Origin: Saprospiraceae bacterium
GTDB lineage: Bacteria > Bacteroidota > Bacteroidia > Chitinophagales > Saprospiraceae
Assembly: GCA_021604865.1 (NCBI GenBank)
Contig: BQJU01000068.1
Location: 1 to 37,540, forward strand
Length of the DNA: 37,540 nucleotides
Direction of reading: 5' to 3'
The position numbers and the translations under genes are program-made. The stretch's first letter is position 1; every line of letters starts with the position of its first letter. The notes beneath the pieces were generated by a model, which saw nothing but the letters and a program-made list of their open reading frames with translations, made no database searches and was not told the origin of the DNA. This document shows, in pieces, positions 1 to 7,096 of this stretch.

Positions 1-641
1 CCTGAAGTTCCGAAATTTATTTTACTGATTATTTACGCGAAACGTCAGCTTGATGAAAAAGAAAGAAAAAATCAAGGCTGTCGAAAATTTCCTAAAAATC
101 CTCCCTGCTCTACGCTCGTGTCCCAAGCTGCTCACGAGAATAGGATAGATTGAGTAGATATGTTTGATATTCCATAAAATTTTGGTTACTATTTTTCACG
201 GACTGGTTCGCAGTGCAACACTCTTTTCGCTCTCCCGCTGTGAGGATTTTCTTAACGGAAATTATCTAAGGCCGAAGAAAAAAGTGCCCTTTTCTACCTT
301 TGGTATCCAATACTCTGGCCTATCAGGATAGACTCAAGTCTAGGAACACCCGGCCTAAGGCCATTTGTGAAATTTGTAATTACCTCGTTCACGAATCAAA
401 AGTTTTTTATATTTGTATTAGTGGGGGAGTGGTTTTTCTGCTGTTGATGCAGGCATATCAAAAAGGATAGATTATCGCACCTTTCGGGCAACTTATTTGC
501 CGATTAAGTTGGCTAGTAATGGGTAAGAGTAATTAAAGAAAACCCTAATGAACCTCTTTACACGCTATCCAATGAAGAAGCAAAAATTAATATATCGAAA
601 AAAAATAGGAGCTCTTGATACATCTGAGTTATAAAAGAAAT
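1..641. other. Non-coding or decayed stretch at left edge
   Basis: No convincing gene was found here. Frame 1 on the plus strand is open from the left edge to a TGA at 151-153 (about 50 codons); it could be the tail of a gene cut by the window edge, but its composition is not persuasive. The rest is AT-rich with many stops in all frames. Small palindromes are present at 331-340 (GACTCAAGTC) and 352-362 (GGCCTAAGGCC). A TATATTTG element at 408-415 resembles a Bacteroidota -7 box, but no TTG was found at the expected distance upstream. A 28-codon ORF from 549 has no supporting features. Confidence 0.4.
408..415 (+). promoter_or_regulatory. Possible -7 promoter element (TATATTTG)
   Basis: TATATTTG matches the Bacteroidota -7 consensus TAnnTTTG. 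It lies about 225 bases before the first plausible gene. No -33 TTG sits 19 bases upstream, so this is only a half-match in AT-rich DNA. Confidence 0.2.
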
Positions 642-1457
642 ATGGACCGAATCGAAACACGCAAGCTACTGGAACTATTGAAGGCGGATTTAACCGTTCT
701 GTGGGAGGCTCATGATCGGGTGGAGAATGAGTTAAAGGAGTTTGTCTCGACACAAAGCCAGAGAGTCCCGATTGAATGCAGATATAACAGCACCTATATA
801 ATTTGGGTATTATTCTCGATGAATAGACAAGAACACTTGAAGCATTTGGAAAAAAGGTTCAAAGAGGATGTTTTGAGGGTTAATCGGAGACCAAATATTG
901 ACGATGGGGTTTTGGTCTTTAAACCTGAATATGGGGTTTTGTCTTCAGAGGCCTTGATTTTCAGTGATGGAATAACCCTCTATTTTAAGCATCTTCAGGA
1001 TACTGTGGATATTGATGTACCTAGACATATCACCCACTTACCTAGCATCGGCTATAAATGCACCGTGTCGATATTGGACACTTCTGGAAAGTTCTCGGAC
1101 TTTAGAAAAGAGGTAGACTTATATCTAATTAGGGTAGCAAATATTCTAAAAAAAATTGACGCAGCAAGCCTCGACGCCCCTTCCAATTACAATGACAAAC
1201 CTTGGGAATACTGGAAGGAACTAGTATCAGAAGGCAAAGTTAGTAGTGTGATCAACCTGATGAAAACTCATTTTCAGGAAACAGGAAAGGATGACTACTA
1301 TGATCAAATAATTGTTCTCAGCTCTCGATTCTCCAATTATGAGCAAGTAATGCATCAAGGAATCAGAACGCCGGAAAACCTTGGTGTAGAGTACCAGAAT
1401 ATTGTAAATGCGCTTATGCACTTGATTAATTCATATAAGAGAGGCGGAAGGCCTTGA
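642..1457 (+). CDS. Uncharacterised protein with C-terminal EAD11-like domain
   Basis: This predicted 271-residue soluble protein has two parts. Residues about 1-175 match no family I recognise: an N-terminal helical stretch rich in charged residues, then a mixed alpha/beta segment. Residues about 190-266 resemble effector-associated domain 11 (EAD11): a first helix around ELVSEGKVSSVINLMK, then DDYYDQIIVLSSRF followed by a last helix around QNIVNALMHLINSYK. In known proteins EAD11 is a death-fold-like adaptor module that links effectors to NTPase sensors in bacterial conflict systems; that role here is inference. ATG at 642 was preferred over an in-frame TTG at 615 because the latter adds nine residues of no clear value. 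The gene stands alone, 342 bases before the next one, with no NTPase or protease partner visible in the window. The domain call is by pattern memory and needs a profile search. Confidence 0.7.
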   Translation: MDRIETRKLLELLKADLTVLWEAHDRVENELKEFVSTQSQRVPIECRYNSTYIIWVLFSMNRQEHLKHLEKRFKEDVLRVNRRPNIDDGVLVFKPEYGVLSSEALIFSDGITLYFKHLQDTVDIDVPRHITHLPSIGYKCTVSILDTSGKFSDFRKEVDLYLIRVANILKKIDAASLDAPSNYNDKPWEYWKELVSEGKVSSVINLMKTHFQETGKDDYYDQIIVLSSRFSNYEQVMHQGIRTPENLGVEYQNIVNALMHLINSYKRGGRP

Positions 1458-1799
1458 ATATTTCCCCACCCAAACCCCAACCCTAGCGAATATGGATGTA
1501 AAACGAGAGCCTTGGATCACTTAAGTGTTTTTCTGGATGATTCTTCCAATAGTCTGTTTGGTTAATCAGCTTGATAAAAAAGGATGGCTCAGCCACCTGC
1601 AAAGTATATAAATGGAAATATGACCCTGTGTCAAAAATTATGATTCAAACGAGGGGTGAGACCAAGATCAAAGGAACAATTGAACCGCAAGGCCCTGGAT
1701 TAAGTCAAAGTAAAATTGCTCCTCATCTTTAAACTTAGTCTATTTTTACGAGAAGTACGTTCAGGAAGAATAAAGTAAAAAAACTTAACCAAATCACCT
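1458..1799. other. Intergenic stretch with possible gene remnant
   Basis: No intact gene is visible. The plus-strand frame from about 1556 to the TAA at 1730-1732 is open for some 58 codons with a protein-like composition (for example KVYKWKYDPVSKIMIQTRGE) but has no ATG until 1640. This could be the tail of a decayed gene or a 30-residue peptide starting at 1640. It may also be chance. No terminator hairpin was seen after the preceding gene. Confidence 0.25.
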
Positions 1800-2336
1800 A
1801 TGTCCTACCCATACAATGAAGAAACAATAGAGTTGCTTGACTGGATTTTAACATATTTGTACGAACGGGAAGGCGCCATGGTTCCTGATAATTTAGCAAA
1901 ACAGTTAAGGTATAAAAAAGAACAAGGTGAGTATGAAAAATACATCAAAGAACCACACATGGTGAATGACTGTGTCGATATTATTGTACAAAAAGGCTTC
2001 GCAAAACGAACTCCTCAGAGAATGCTTAAGATTATTCCTACTGGAGTACACTTCCATAATCAGGGAGGCTTTGCCGCAGACTTCACTCGTCACCAAGCAG
2101 CCCTACAAAAGGCTGAGAAAGAGGCAACCATTATAGACCGGCTTAAAGTTCTTCAAGTTGCAGAGCTTGAAGGCCGCTTAGCCAATATGGAAGAACAGAT
2201 GGCTGAACAGAGGGAGTTTTGGACTTCAGCTACCAAACGGAATAAAATACAAAGAATTCAATTGCTGGTTGTCATCTTCGTTATGGTGATCAACCTTTGC
2301 TTAGCCCTTTACTCTATCTTTTTTGGTCAAAAATAA
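1800..2336 (+). CDS. Winged-helix-like, coiled-coil, C-terminally membrane-anchored protein
   Basis: This 178-residue protein has no named family that I recognise. Residues 1-82 look like a small winged-helix unit: helices around NEETIELLDWILTYLYE and DNLAKQLRYKKEQGE, then helix and strand around CVDIIVQKGFAKR and MLKIIPTGVHF. Residues about 95-148 form a charged, Ala/Glu/Lys-rich helix of likely coiled-coil type. Residues about 154-175 are one hydrophobic segment (LLVVIFVMVINLCLALYSIFF) ending four residues from the C-terminus, which would give a tail-anchored inner-membrane protein with its N-terminal domain in the cytoplasm. Similar layouts occur in proteins of accessory islands. The function is unknown. 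The ATG start is the first in the frame and follows an AT-rich leader with a purine run but no convincing ribosome site. Confidence 0.65.
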   Translation: MSYPYNEETIELLDWILTYLYEREGAMVPDNLAKQLRYKKEQGEYEKYIKEPHMVNDCVDIIVQKGFAKRTPQRMLKIIPTGVHFHNQGGFAADFTRHQAALQKAEKEATIIDRLKVLQVAELEGRLANMEEQMAEQREFWTSATKRNKIQRIQLLVVIFVMVINLCLALYSIFFGQK

Positions 2337-2605
2337 CAATCAAAGACAAAGCAATAGACCCCTGTGGTATTGGTTCATTTGGAGACGATGAGCTCGGATT
2401 TCCCATGTTCCAAATGTGTATTATTTATCGAAATTTTACTATGAAAGTAGTGTTGATGCCATTCTTTAATATCGCTATGACTACTTGCAAATGAAGCAAG
2501 TACAATTGATTGTTTATTAAAATAGTTGTTTCGTTGGCTGTTTTAATGTAATTTTAACCGATCGAAACAAATTTGTATAGCCTCCCCAGCGCAAATTCAT
2601 GCTAA
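2337..2605. other. Intergenic stretch without recognised feature
   Basis: These 269 bases carry no gene that I can support. A 65-codon ORF that begins inside the preceding gene and ends at 2494 has no recognisable features and was rejected. No terminator or full promoter match was found. Confidence 0.4.
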
Positions 2606-2875
2606 ATGAGTAACTACGAGTATAAGTCCGTCCATCTCGGATTGGACATCACCGAAAAAGAATCGACAAAACCATCCGGAATAAAAAAGCTCGAAGCAAC
2701 TATTGACAATGTGATCAACAACATGAATGACCATGGATGGGAATTCCACTCTCAAATTGAACTTCCATTGACTATTCGGCCAGGATGTATCGGCAGCCTT
2801 TTTAGTTCTGGTTCAACAACCAAGAATCTGACTGTGCTTGTTTTTCGGCGGGAGATTGGGGATGAGATGGTGTAA
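2606..2875 (+). CDS. DUF4177-like small protein
   Basis: The 89-residue product has the pattern of DUF4177-type proteins: an N-terminal strand EYKSVHL, a helix around LEATIDNVINNMNDHGWEFHSQ in which GWEF is the family hallmark, and a C-terminal strand LTVLVFRRE. Proteins of this type are small, cytoplasmic and of unknown function; some occur in phage or accessory regions. The segment PGCIGSLFSSGSTTKN between the two halves is a Gly/Ser-rich loop. It lies 32 bases before the next gene on the same strand and may share its transcript. Family assignment rests on the GWE motif and the strand pattern only. Confidence 0.65.
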   Translation: MSNYEYKSVHLGLDITEKESTKPSGIKKLEATIDNVINNMNDHGWEFHSQIELPLTIRPGCIGSLFSSGSTTKNLTVLVFRREIGDEMV

Positions 2876-2907
2876 ACTTTCAATCGAATCAAGTAAAACC
2901 ATTTAAA

Positions 2908-3576
2908 ATGTCAAAACCAAGAATATCAATAAATAAGCTTGGCGAGTATTTGCAGGCCAACCCTTTAAGAAGGAAAAAGATTGTTAGTGATGCCAAGAAT
3001 CCACAACCCTATGTAGTCACAAGGTATGCTGATGCCCGTGAAGCGATTAAAGATTACTTTACAAAAGGGTTTGATACAGAAATTCTGAATTCAAGCATTG
3101 AGAATCATGAAAGGAAAACCATTAGCTCAGACTTCCAAGAACAAGATCAAGCACTTTCAATTGAATTATTAGAAAAAGTTCTTGATATAGGGTTACCAGA
3201 TTTTTCAGACTTTACAGTTAGTAGATATGAGGGACCAAATCCTAAGCTAAATATTTCTGGAGTAGATGTAAGTGTAAATCCAGATTTAATAATCAGAGGC
3301 ACCCATCGTGGGCAAAAGGTTGTTGGCGCAATTAAATTACATATATCTAAGGGTAATCAACTAGATAAAGAAGGAGCAATGAATGTTGCTACTCTTTTGA
3401 AAGAGTTTGTAGAAGGTCACGTAGCTGAGGATGATGAAAAGGTGCATTTATCACTATGTAATTCCGTAGATACTTTTGGACAGTCTATGGAATCGGCACC
3501 CAAGTCTTTTAAGAGAAGAATGACACACATTTCTTCAGCATGTGAGGAAATAGTCCTCTGGTGGTACCAGGTTTGA
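2908..3576 (+). CDS. Uncharacterised 222-residue protein, possible restriction-fold core
   Basis: I cannot name this family with confidence. The protein starts with a basic, helical segment (residues 1-50, SINKLGEYLQANPLRRKKI) and has a helical middle. A beta-rich core at residues 100-148 reads ISGVDVSVNPDLIIRG, then VVGAIKLHISKG. The order of a PD motif (D126) followed by a strand with a Lys (K143) recalls PD-(D/E)xK nucleases, but the usual acidic residue two places before that Lys is Ala here. The similarity may therefore be superficial or the site inactive. The C-terminus (KSFKRRMTHISSACEEIVLWW) reads like a natural conserved end. The last 160 bases overlap the tail of the convergent HNH gene. 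It probably shares a transcript with the DUF4177-like gene upstream. Confidence 0.6.
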   Translation: MSKPRISINKLGEYLQANPLRRKKIVSDAKNPQPYVVTRYADAREAIKDYFTKGFDTEILNSSIENHERKTISSDFQEQDQALSIELLEKVLDIGLPDFSDFTVSRYEGPNPKLNISGVDVSVNPDLIIRGTHRGQKVVGAIKLHISKGNQLDKEGAMNVATLLKEFVEGHVAEDDEKVHLSLCNSVDTFGQSMESAPKSFKRRMTHISSACEEIVLWWYQV

Positions 3577-3938
3577 TAAAGTTGTGTTTTGTATGAGTGA
3601 CATCTTTTGCAAAGAGTTTGGTAGTTATCCAAGCCACAACCTCCTCCTCCTCGGAAGACAGGTAGAATGTGGTCAGATTCCCAATCAGAAGTCTTTGCTT
3701 CACAGCATGAGCAAATCCCTTTATCTCTTTTGAACAGCTCTTTACGAATGAAAGAAGTATTCCCTTTCACGATGAAGAAAGTAGCAACAGCAAAATCTTG
3801 GCACGATTTTGAAGCCCAACGTTGTTGCCTCCCAGACAAGGATTTTGCACACCCACAGCCACAAAGGGGCTTGTTTCTCTGTGGAAAAAGATGATTAAGC
3901 GTCAAGCCTTTTTGGTACCTTTTGAATACATCAATCAT
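3417..3938 (-). CDS. HNH endonuclease
   Basis: The 173-residue product carries an N-terminal Cys-rich motif (residues 26-46, CGCGC then GRQQRWASKSC) followed by a complete HNH/His-Me finger: zinc ligands C76 and C79, DH at 89-90, Asn105, and CKRCH at 110-114 followed by YKT. This layout is known from small HNH nucleases of phage and accessory regions, which cut DNA with a bound divalent metal. The recognisable domain ends near residue 120. Residues 121-173 are encoded on the strand opposite the last 160 bases of the 222-residue gene and have no family character, so they are probably read-through sequence after loss of the original stop. It is transcribed away from the NdpA-like operon, with 138 bases between the two starts. 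Its real target and role are not shown by the sequence. Confidence 0.8.
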   Translation of the reverse strand: MIDVFKRYQKGLTLNHLFPQRNKPLCGCGCAKSLSGRQQRWASKSCQDFAVATFFIVKGNTSFIRKELFKRDKGICSCCEAKTSDWESDHILPVFRGGGGCGLDNYQTLCKRCHSYKTQLYQTWYHQRTISSHAEEMCVILLLKDLGADSIDCPKVSTELHSDKCTFSSSSAT

Positions 3939-4076
3939 AAATGCAAATTAAGGGAATTAACGACAAAGTAGAAATCCAATAGGTGAAATTAAGTACATAA
4001 CTGAATAAATTGGCCTTTAGTATTAGTTTTTATCCATAATTAAAGCAGGAATATTAAACCACTTAGAATTTAAAAT

Positions 4077-5156
4077 ATGATCAACTTTGGCACAGCCACC
4101 TTAAACCGAATCATCATGCACCAAGTTCATAAGAAAGTACCGGACCAGGAACATTCAGATGTAACCCTCGAGAATTATCTTTTTGATACTGATGAGGACG
4201 TGCAAAAAATAATAAAGAAAAGACTGATTAATTCTTGCGGGAATCGTGGGAAGTCATTTCAACTAGAAATTGCCAACGTTGCACAAGATTCATTTTTTAG
4301 TTTTGCTAGCAATATTTGGGAAGGCGAAAATGAAGAATTTATTACTAAGAGTAAGTCAATCGCTCATCTGCTTGGAGCAGCTCAGAGAAGTGGAAAGTCT
4401 TCTGAAGGGTTTTTAATTGTATCAGACGGAAGAACAGCTGATGACACCAGATTTATGTTTGTAGTTAAGGCAGAATTCCAAGAAGCATTAACTACTAAAC
4501 TGGACGAAACTACTAATCTAAAAAAAATGGAACTTTTAAATAATATTTTCTTAACACCAGCAAAGAAGTTTTTTAAGATTGGAATCTTATGGGAAGACAA
4601 TAAACCTGAAGAAACCTTTCCCAATAGTAACTTTTCCTGTATGATCTTCGATGATCAATTTAGCCCAGACAGAGGGCCTGCTAATTTTTTCTTTGATAAA
4701 TTCTTAGGGTTCAGTATAAATCGTAATGCTAAGTTTTTATGTAAGAAATTTTTTGACGATGTAAGTACATTTATAATTGATCAAGCGAATGATGAAGATA
4801 AGCAAGATTTACTAGACGCCGTAAAACTCATTTATTCATTGGATAATGCAGAGGTTGTTGATCCATACGGCTTTGGAGAGCAATATGTCCCAGAATACTT
4901 AAAGCAAAGCTACACACAGGCGATCCTAGCTAATCCCATGTTCAATCGACCGTTTCCGAAAAACTTCGCATTAATGGGAAGACGTTTAAAATGGAAAACC
5001 ATTTATTTTAAGAACAAGCAAGTAACGCTAAAGGCACCAGAGGAAAACTTTGATCAATTTGTAAGCCAGATTGAAAATATTGATGAAGCAAGAGAGGTTT
5101 TAGAAAGAGGTCATTCCTCTCTCTTCGAGATAAAAGGCCGACCTTATGGCAGATAA
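4077..5156 (+). CDS. Nucleoid-associated protein, YejK/NdpA-like (NA37 family)
   Basis: The 359-residue product matches the layout of the 37-kDa nucleoid-associated family (YejK/NdpA). It has an N-terminal strand-helix with IIMHQVHK, a central segment around IAHLLGAAQ, GFLIVSD and FMFVVKAEF, and the family-typical ANFFFDKFLGFSIN at residues 202-214, where many members have a YFxxFLG motif. Length is close to that of E. coli YejK (about 335). Known members bind the nucleoid; biochemical function is poorly defined. The stop overlaps the start of the RelA/SpoT-like gene by 11 bases, so the two are almost certainly translationally coupled. The gene is not next to the usual chromosomal neighbours of yejK but lies in an AT-rich accessory region, so a role in a two-protein conflict or stress system is a reasonable inference. 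Start ATG at 4077 fits the family N-terminus. Confidence 0.8.
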   Translation: MINFGTATLNRIIMHQVHKKVPDQEHSDVTLENYLFDTDEDVQKIIKKRLINSCGNRGKSFQLEIANVAQDSFFSFASNIWEGENEEFITKSKSIAHLLGAAQRSGKSSEGFLIVSDGRTADDTRFMFVVKAEFQEALTTKLDETTNLKKMELLNNIFLTPAKKFFKIGILWEDNKPEETFPNSNFSCMIFDDQFSPDRGPANFFFDKFLGFSINRNAKFLCKKFFDDVSTFIIDQANDEDKQDLLDAVKLIYSLDNAEVVDPYGFGEQYVPEYLKQSYTQAILANPMFNRPFPKNFALMGRRLKWKTIYFKNKQVTLKAPEENFDQFVSQIENIDEAREVLERGHSSLFEIKGRPYGR

Positions 5157-6171
5157 TCAGTATGAGAGAGAGAGAGCGTTGTTAGAATCTTATGAATTAG
5201 AGAAGGATTGGCTGCATCTATGGGGGCAATTTGTTGATAATAAAATCAATGAAATCTTGCATTCAGGTCAATTTCCAAAGAATCGCACTCAAATCTTTCC
5301 TTTGTATAGAATCAAGCCCGACGAATCAGTAATAAGAAGAATATTTTTTTTCCCCACAAAGAAAAATATTGATCTAGATTATCCATTGAAATCATTGGAT
5401 GATAAAGTAGGAACAAGAATTGTCGTTAATTCACTTGCAGAAGTCAACCTTCTTGCACGATTAATTAAGGGCAATAACAAATTTTGGTCCGCAAGAATAA
5501 GTCGAAACCTTCAGAAAAGATTGAAGGCTCCCAAAGAGTTTGATTATCAATCTGTTCATATAACACTCACCCCTAAAAATACAGTTCCTTTCTTTAAGGA
5601 TTTAAATGGTTCTGAAAGGAGTTGTTATATTTGTGAAGTACAGATCAGAACTCTTTTACAACATGCTTTTGCCGAAATCGCTCATGATACAATATATAAG
5701 GGAGCTTATTCAATAGAAAGTGAACTTGTTAGATTACTAAGTAGAAGCATGGCTTTGATGGAGGTTACAGATGAACACTTTGAAAAAGCCTACAAATTAA
5801 TGGAGTCCGAAGAGATTTATGAAAAAGTTTTCATTAATCATTTGATCAAATTCTCTAACGAGAATCTTGGACCAGAATTTTCATTTGAACACAAAAGTGT
5901 TGATAGTGACCTTACGACAAAACTTTTTGCTGACTTCCAAATCAGGAATTTTGAAACTCAGGATGTAGATAAGGTATTGCTCGCTCATGCCCAGGATATA
6001 AGAAAAGCAAGTGGCTATTATAAATCCTATTTGGCGAGTCAACCAGTGATCGTTTTACTTATCTTCCTGATCTACACTAACCCATACCTATTACAAGAAA
6101 AGTGGGATTTTGAAGAATGCATATTGTCTGATCTTTTTCTCAGTTTAGGCTTCTCCTATGATCGAAATTAA
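5146..6171 (+). CDS. RelA/SpoT-domain nucleotide synthetase with C-terminal extension
   Basis: This 341-residue protein contains a RelA/SpoT-type pyrophosphokinase domain at residues about 45-190. Visible motifs are YRIKPDESV at 54-62 (the gRxKs-type ATP-binding segment), DDKVGTRIVV at 85-94 with the Mg-binding Asp86, FDYQSVHITL at 132-141 (Tyr134 stacks on the acceptor base in homologues), and CEVQIRTLLQHAFAEIAHD at 163-181 with catalytic Glu164. There is no HD hydrolase domain before it and no TGS/ACT part after it. Residues about 195-341 form a helical extension with a hydrophobic stretch at 300-315. Small enzymes of this type make (p)ppGpp or, in toxSAS toxins, other pyrophosphate transfers, for instance to ADP/ATP or tRNA. 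Which reaction applies cannot be read from the sequence. Its start lies inside the last codons of the NdpA-like gene, so that protein may be partner, sensor or neutraliser. Confidence 0.85.
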   Translation: MADNQYERERALLESYELEKDWLHLWGQFVDNKINEILHSGQFPKNRTQIFPLYRIKPDESVIRRIFFFPTKKNIDLDYPLKSLDDKVGTRIVVNSLAEVNLLARLIKGNNKFWSARISRNLQKRLKAPKEFDYQSVHITLTPKNTVPFFKDLNGSERSCYICEVQIRTLLQHAFAEIAHDTIYKGAYSIESELVRLLSRSMALMEVTDEHFEKAYKLMESEEIYEKVFINHLIKFSNENLGPEFSFEHKSVDSDLTTKLFADFQIRNFETQDVDKVLLAHAQDIRKASGYYKSYLASQPVIVLLIFLIYTNPYLLQEKWDFEECILSDLFLSLGFSYDRN

Positions 6172-6231
6172 CTCCTTTCTTTCCCATTTTTTCACTACCA
6201 TACACTCCCACCACCTAGGAAACAAACAACC

Positions 6232-6480
6232 ATGAACGAGAGTACCCAAATCAAGGAAGCGCTTGGGCTGATCACGGAAAGGCTGAATGTGATAGCCCAC
6301 CGCTAGGCAGAATTAATCGGCCTGATCCGGGAAACCTCCACAGCCGCCAAACTAGAATCCTCCAACAATCTCTTGCAGCTGATGCTCCAATACCCCCCAA
6401 TTCCCAAAACCCTCACTCATACACCTTCAAATAATACCGCAACATCCCATCCAATTGAGCAACGGTTTCCAAATAGTTAA
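6232..6480 (+). pseudogene. Small helical protein broken by in-frame TAG
   Basis: From ATG 6232 the frame reads MNESTQIKEALGLITERL and continues in a helical, protein-like way on both sides of a TAG at 6304-6306. The downstream part resumes with AELIGLIRETSTAAKLESSN and stays open to 6480. The TAG could have arisen from CAG (Gln) by one C-to-T change. The tail runs antisense into the end of the response regulator gene, so the natural end is unclear. Amphipathic heptads suggest a small coiled-coil protein. I do not recognise a family. It may be a dead gene, or the TAG may be a sequencing error. Confidence 0.35.
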
Positions 6481-6850
6481 TAGATTTAAAAAGATAGGCA
6501 TTAGCACCATGGTGGTAGGCTGTAGTAATCGATTTGGTGTTTTGACTTCCCGAATAAACGACAATTGGAAAATGGTCTTTATCAAATCGATGGCGAATTT
6601 TTTCAATAAGCTCTAGGCCGCTGAGTTTAGGAACTTCCAGGTCTAATAAAAAAAGGAGCAAAGAAACGGGAACTTCTTCAGCTGGAATCAACTGGTCTAG
6701 CGATTCTAATAATACCTCCGGGTCATTAACTACCTGAAGTTGATAGCTGATTTCAATCTCTTCAAGAGCAAGCTCCATCAGTTTGGCATCAGCTTCGCTA
6801 TCCTCTAACAAATAGATTTTTAAGGGCCTAAATTTATTTTCTTGTTCCAA
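6413..6850 (-). CDS. Single-domain response regulator (Rcp1/CheY-like receiver)
   Basis: This is a stand-alone receiver domain of 145 residues that would be phosphorylated by a histidine kinase not present in this window. With the TTG start at 6850 the acidic pair is Glu16-Asp17 (in YLLEDSEADAK), the phospho-acceptor is Asp70 (in LLDLEVPKLSG), the switch Ser is 100 (in VYSGSQ), and the conserved Lys is 122 (in LFKSINY). The long alpha-1 pattern EDSEADAKLMELAL and the total length resemble Rcp1-type regulators that pair with hybrid or phytochrome kinases. No DNA-binding domain follows. The frame can also start at GTG 6913, adding 21 residues. I prefer TTG 6850 because the domain starts right after it and a -7-like element overlaps the GTG. 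Start choice is uncertain; the domain call is firm. Confidence 0.85.
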   Translation of the reverse strand: MEQENKFRPLKIYLLEDSEADAKLMELALEEIEISYQLQVVNDPEVLLESLDQLIPAEEVPVSLLLFLLDLEVPKLSGLELIEKIRHRFDKDHFPIVVYSGSQNTKSITTAYHHGANAYLFKSINYLETVAQLDGMLRYYLKVYE

Positions 6851-6912
6851 GTCATTAATTGTTTGAGCTATTATTAGTTCTGATAATAGAGAGAGAACGT
6901 GATAATAATACA

Positions 6913-6920
6913 CAAAACTA
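6913..6920 (-). promoter_or_regulatory. Possible -7 element for the response regulator
   Basis: On the minus strand the bases read TAGTTTTG, which fits TAnnTTTG. Transcription would then begin a few bases inside the GTG-started frame, supporting the internal TTG start at 6850. No -33 TTG was found 19 bases upstream. Confidence 0.3.
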
Positions 6921-7069
6921 CGTAGACACGTAAACTTAAAATTTATTTTGTATGGATTGAGTAAGTTGAGATAGGCATTTATACCAATTACGACAACCGG
7001 ATAAAGTTAATAAAAAATGAAACAAATTCAAAATCCATATTAACAAAGCGGAATTTCAGTTAAAAGTTC

Positions 7070-7077
7070 TAATTTTG
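7070..7077 (+). promoter_or_regulatory. Possible -7 promoter element of yebC
   Basis: TAATTTTG matches the Bacteroidota -7 consensus TAnnTTTG and lies 19 bases before the yebC start, leaving a short leader. The -33 region has no exact TTG at the ideal spacing. Confidence 0.4.
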
Positions 7078-7096
7078 CGCTTCAAAAAAAGTATTT

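Noticed and set aside
549-635. 28-codon ORF in front of the EAD11-like gene
   Set aside because: It is too short and without context; a leader peptide role has no supporting hairpin.
615-641. TTG start for the EAD11-like protein
   Set aside because: ATG at 642 gives a more natural N-terminus, and nothing supports the extra nine residues.
2297-2494. 65-codon plus-strand ORF overlapping the end of the winged-helix gene
   Set aside because: It starts inside the preceding gene, has no recognisable motif and ends in low-complexity AT-rich DNA.
3667-3894. 75-codon plus-strand ORF opposite the HNH gene
   Set aside because: It is antisense to the HNH motif (CxxC, DH, CxxCH), which is clearly the true coding sense.
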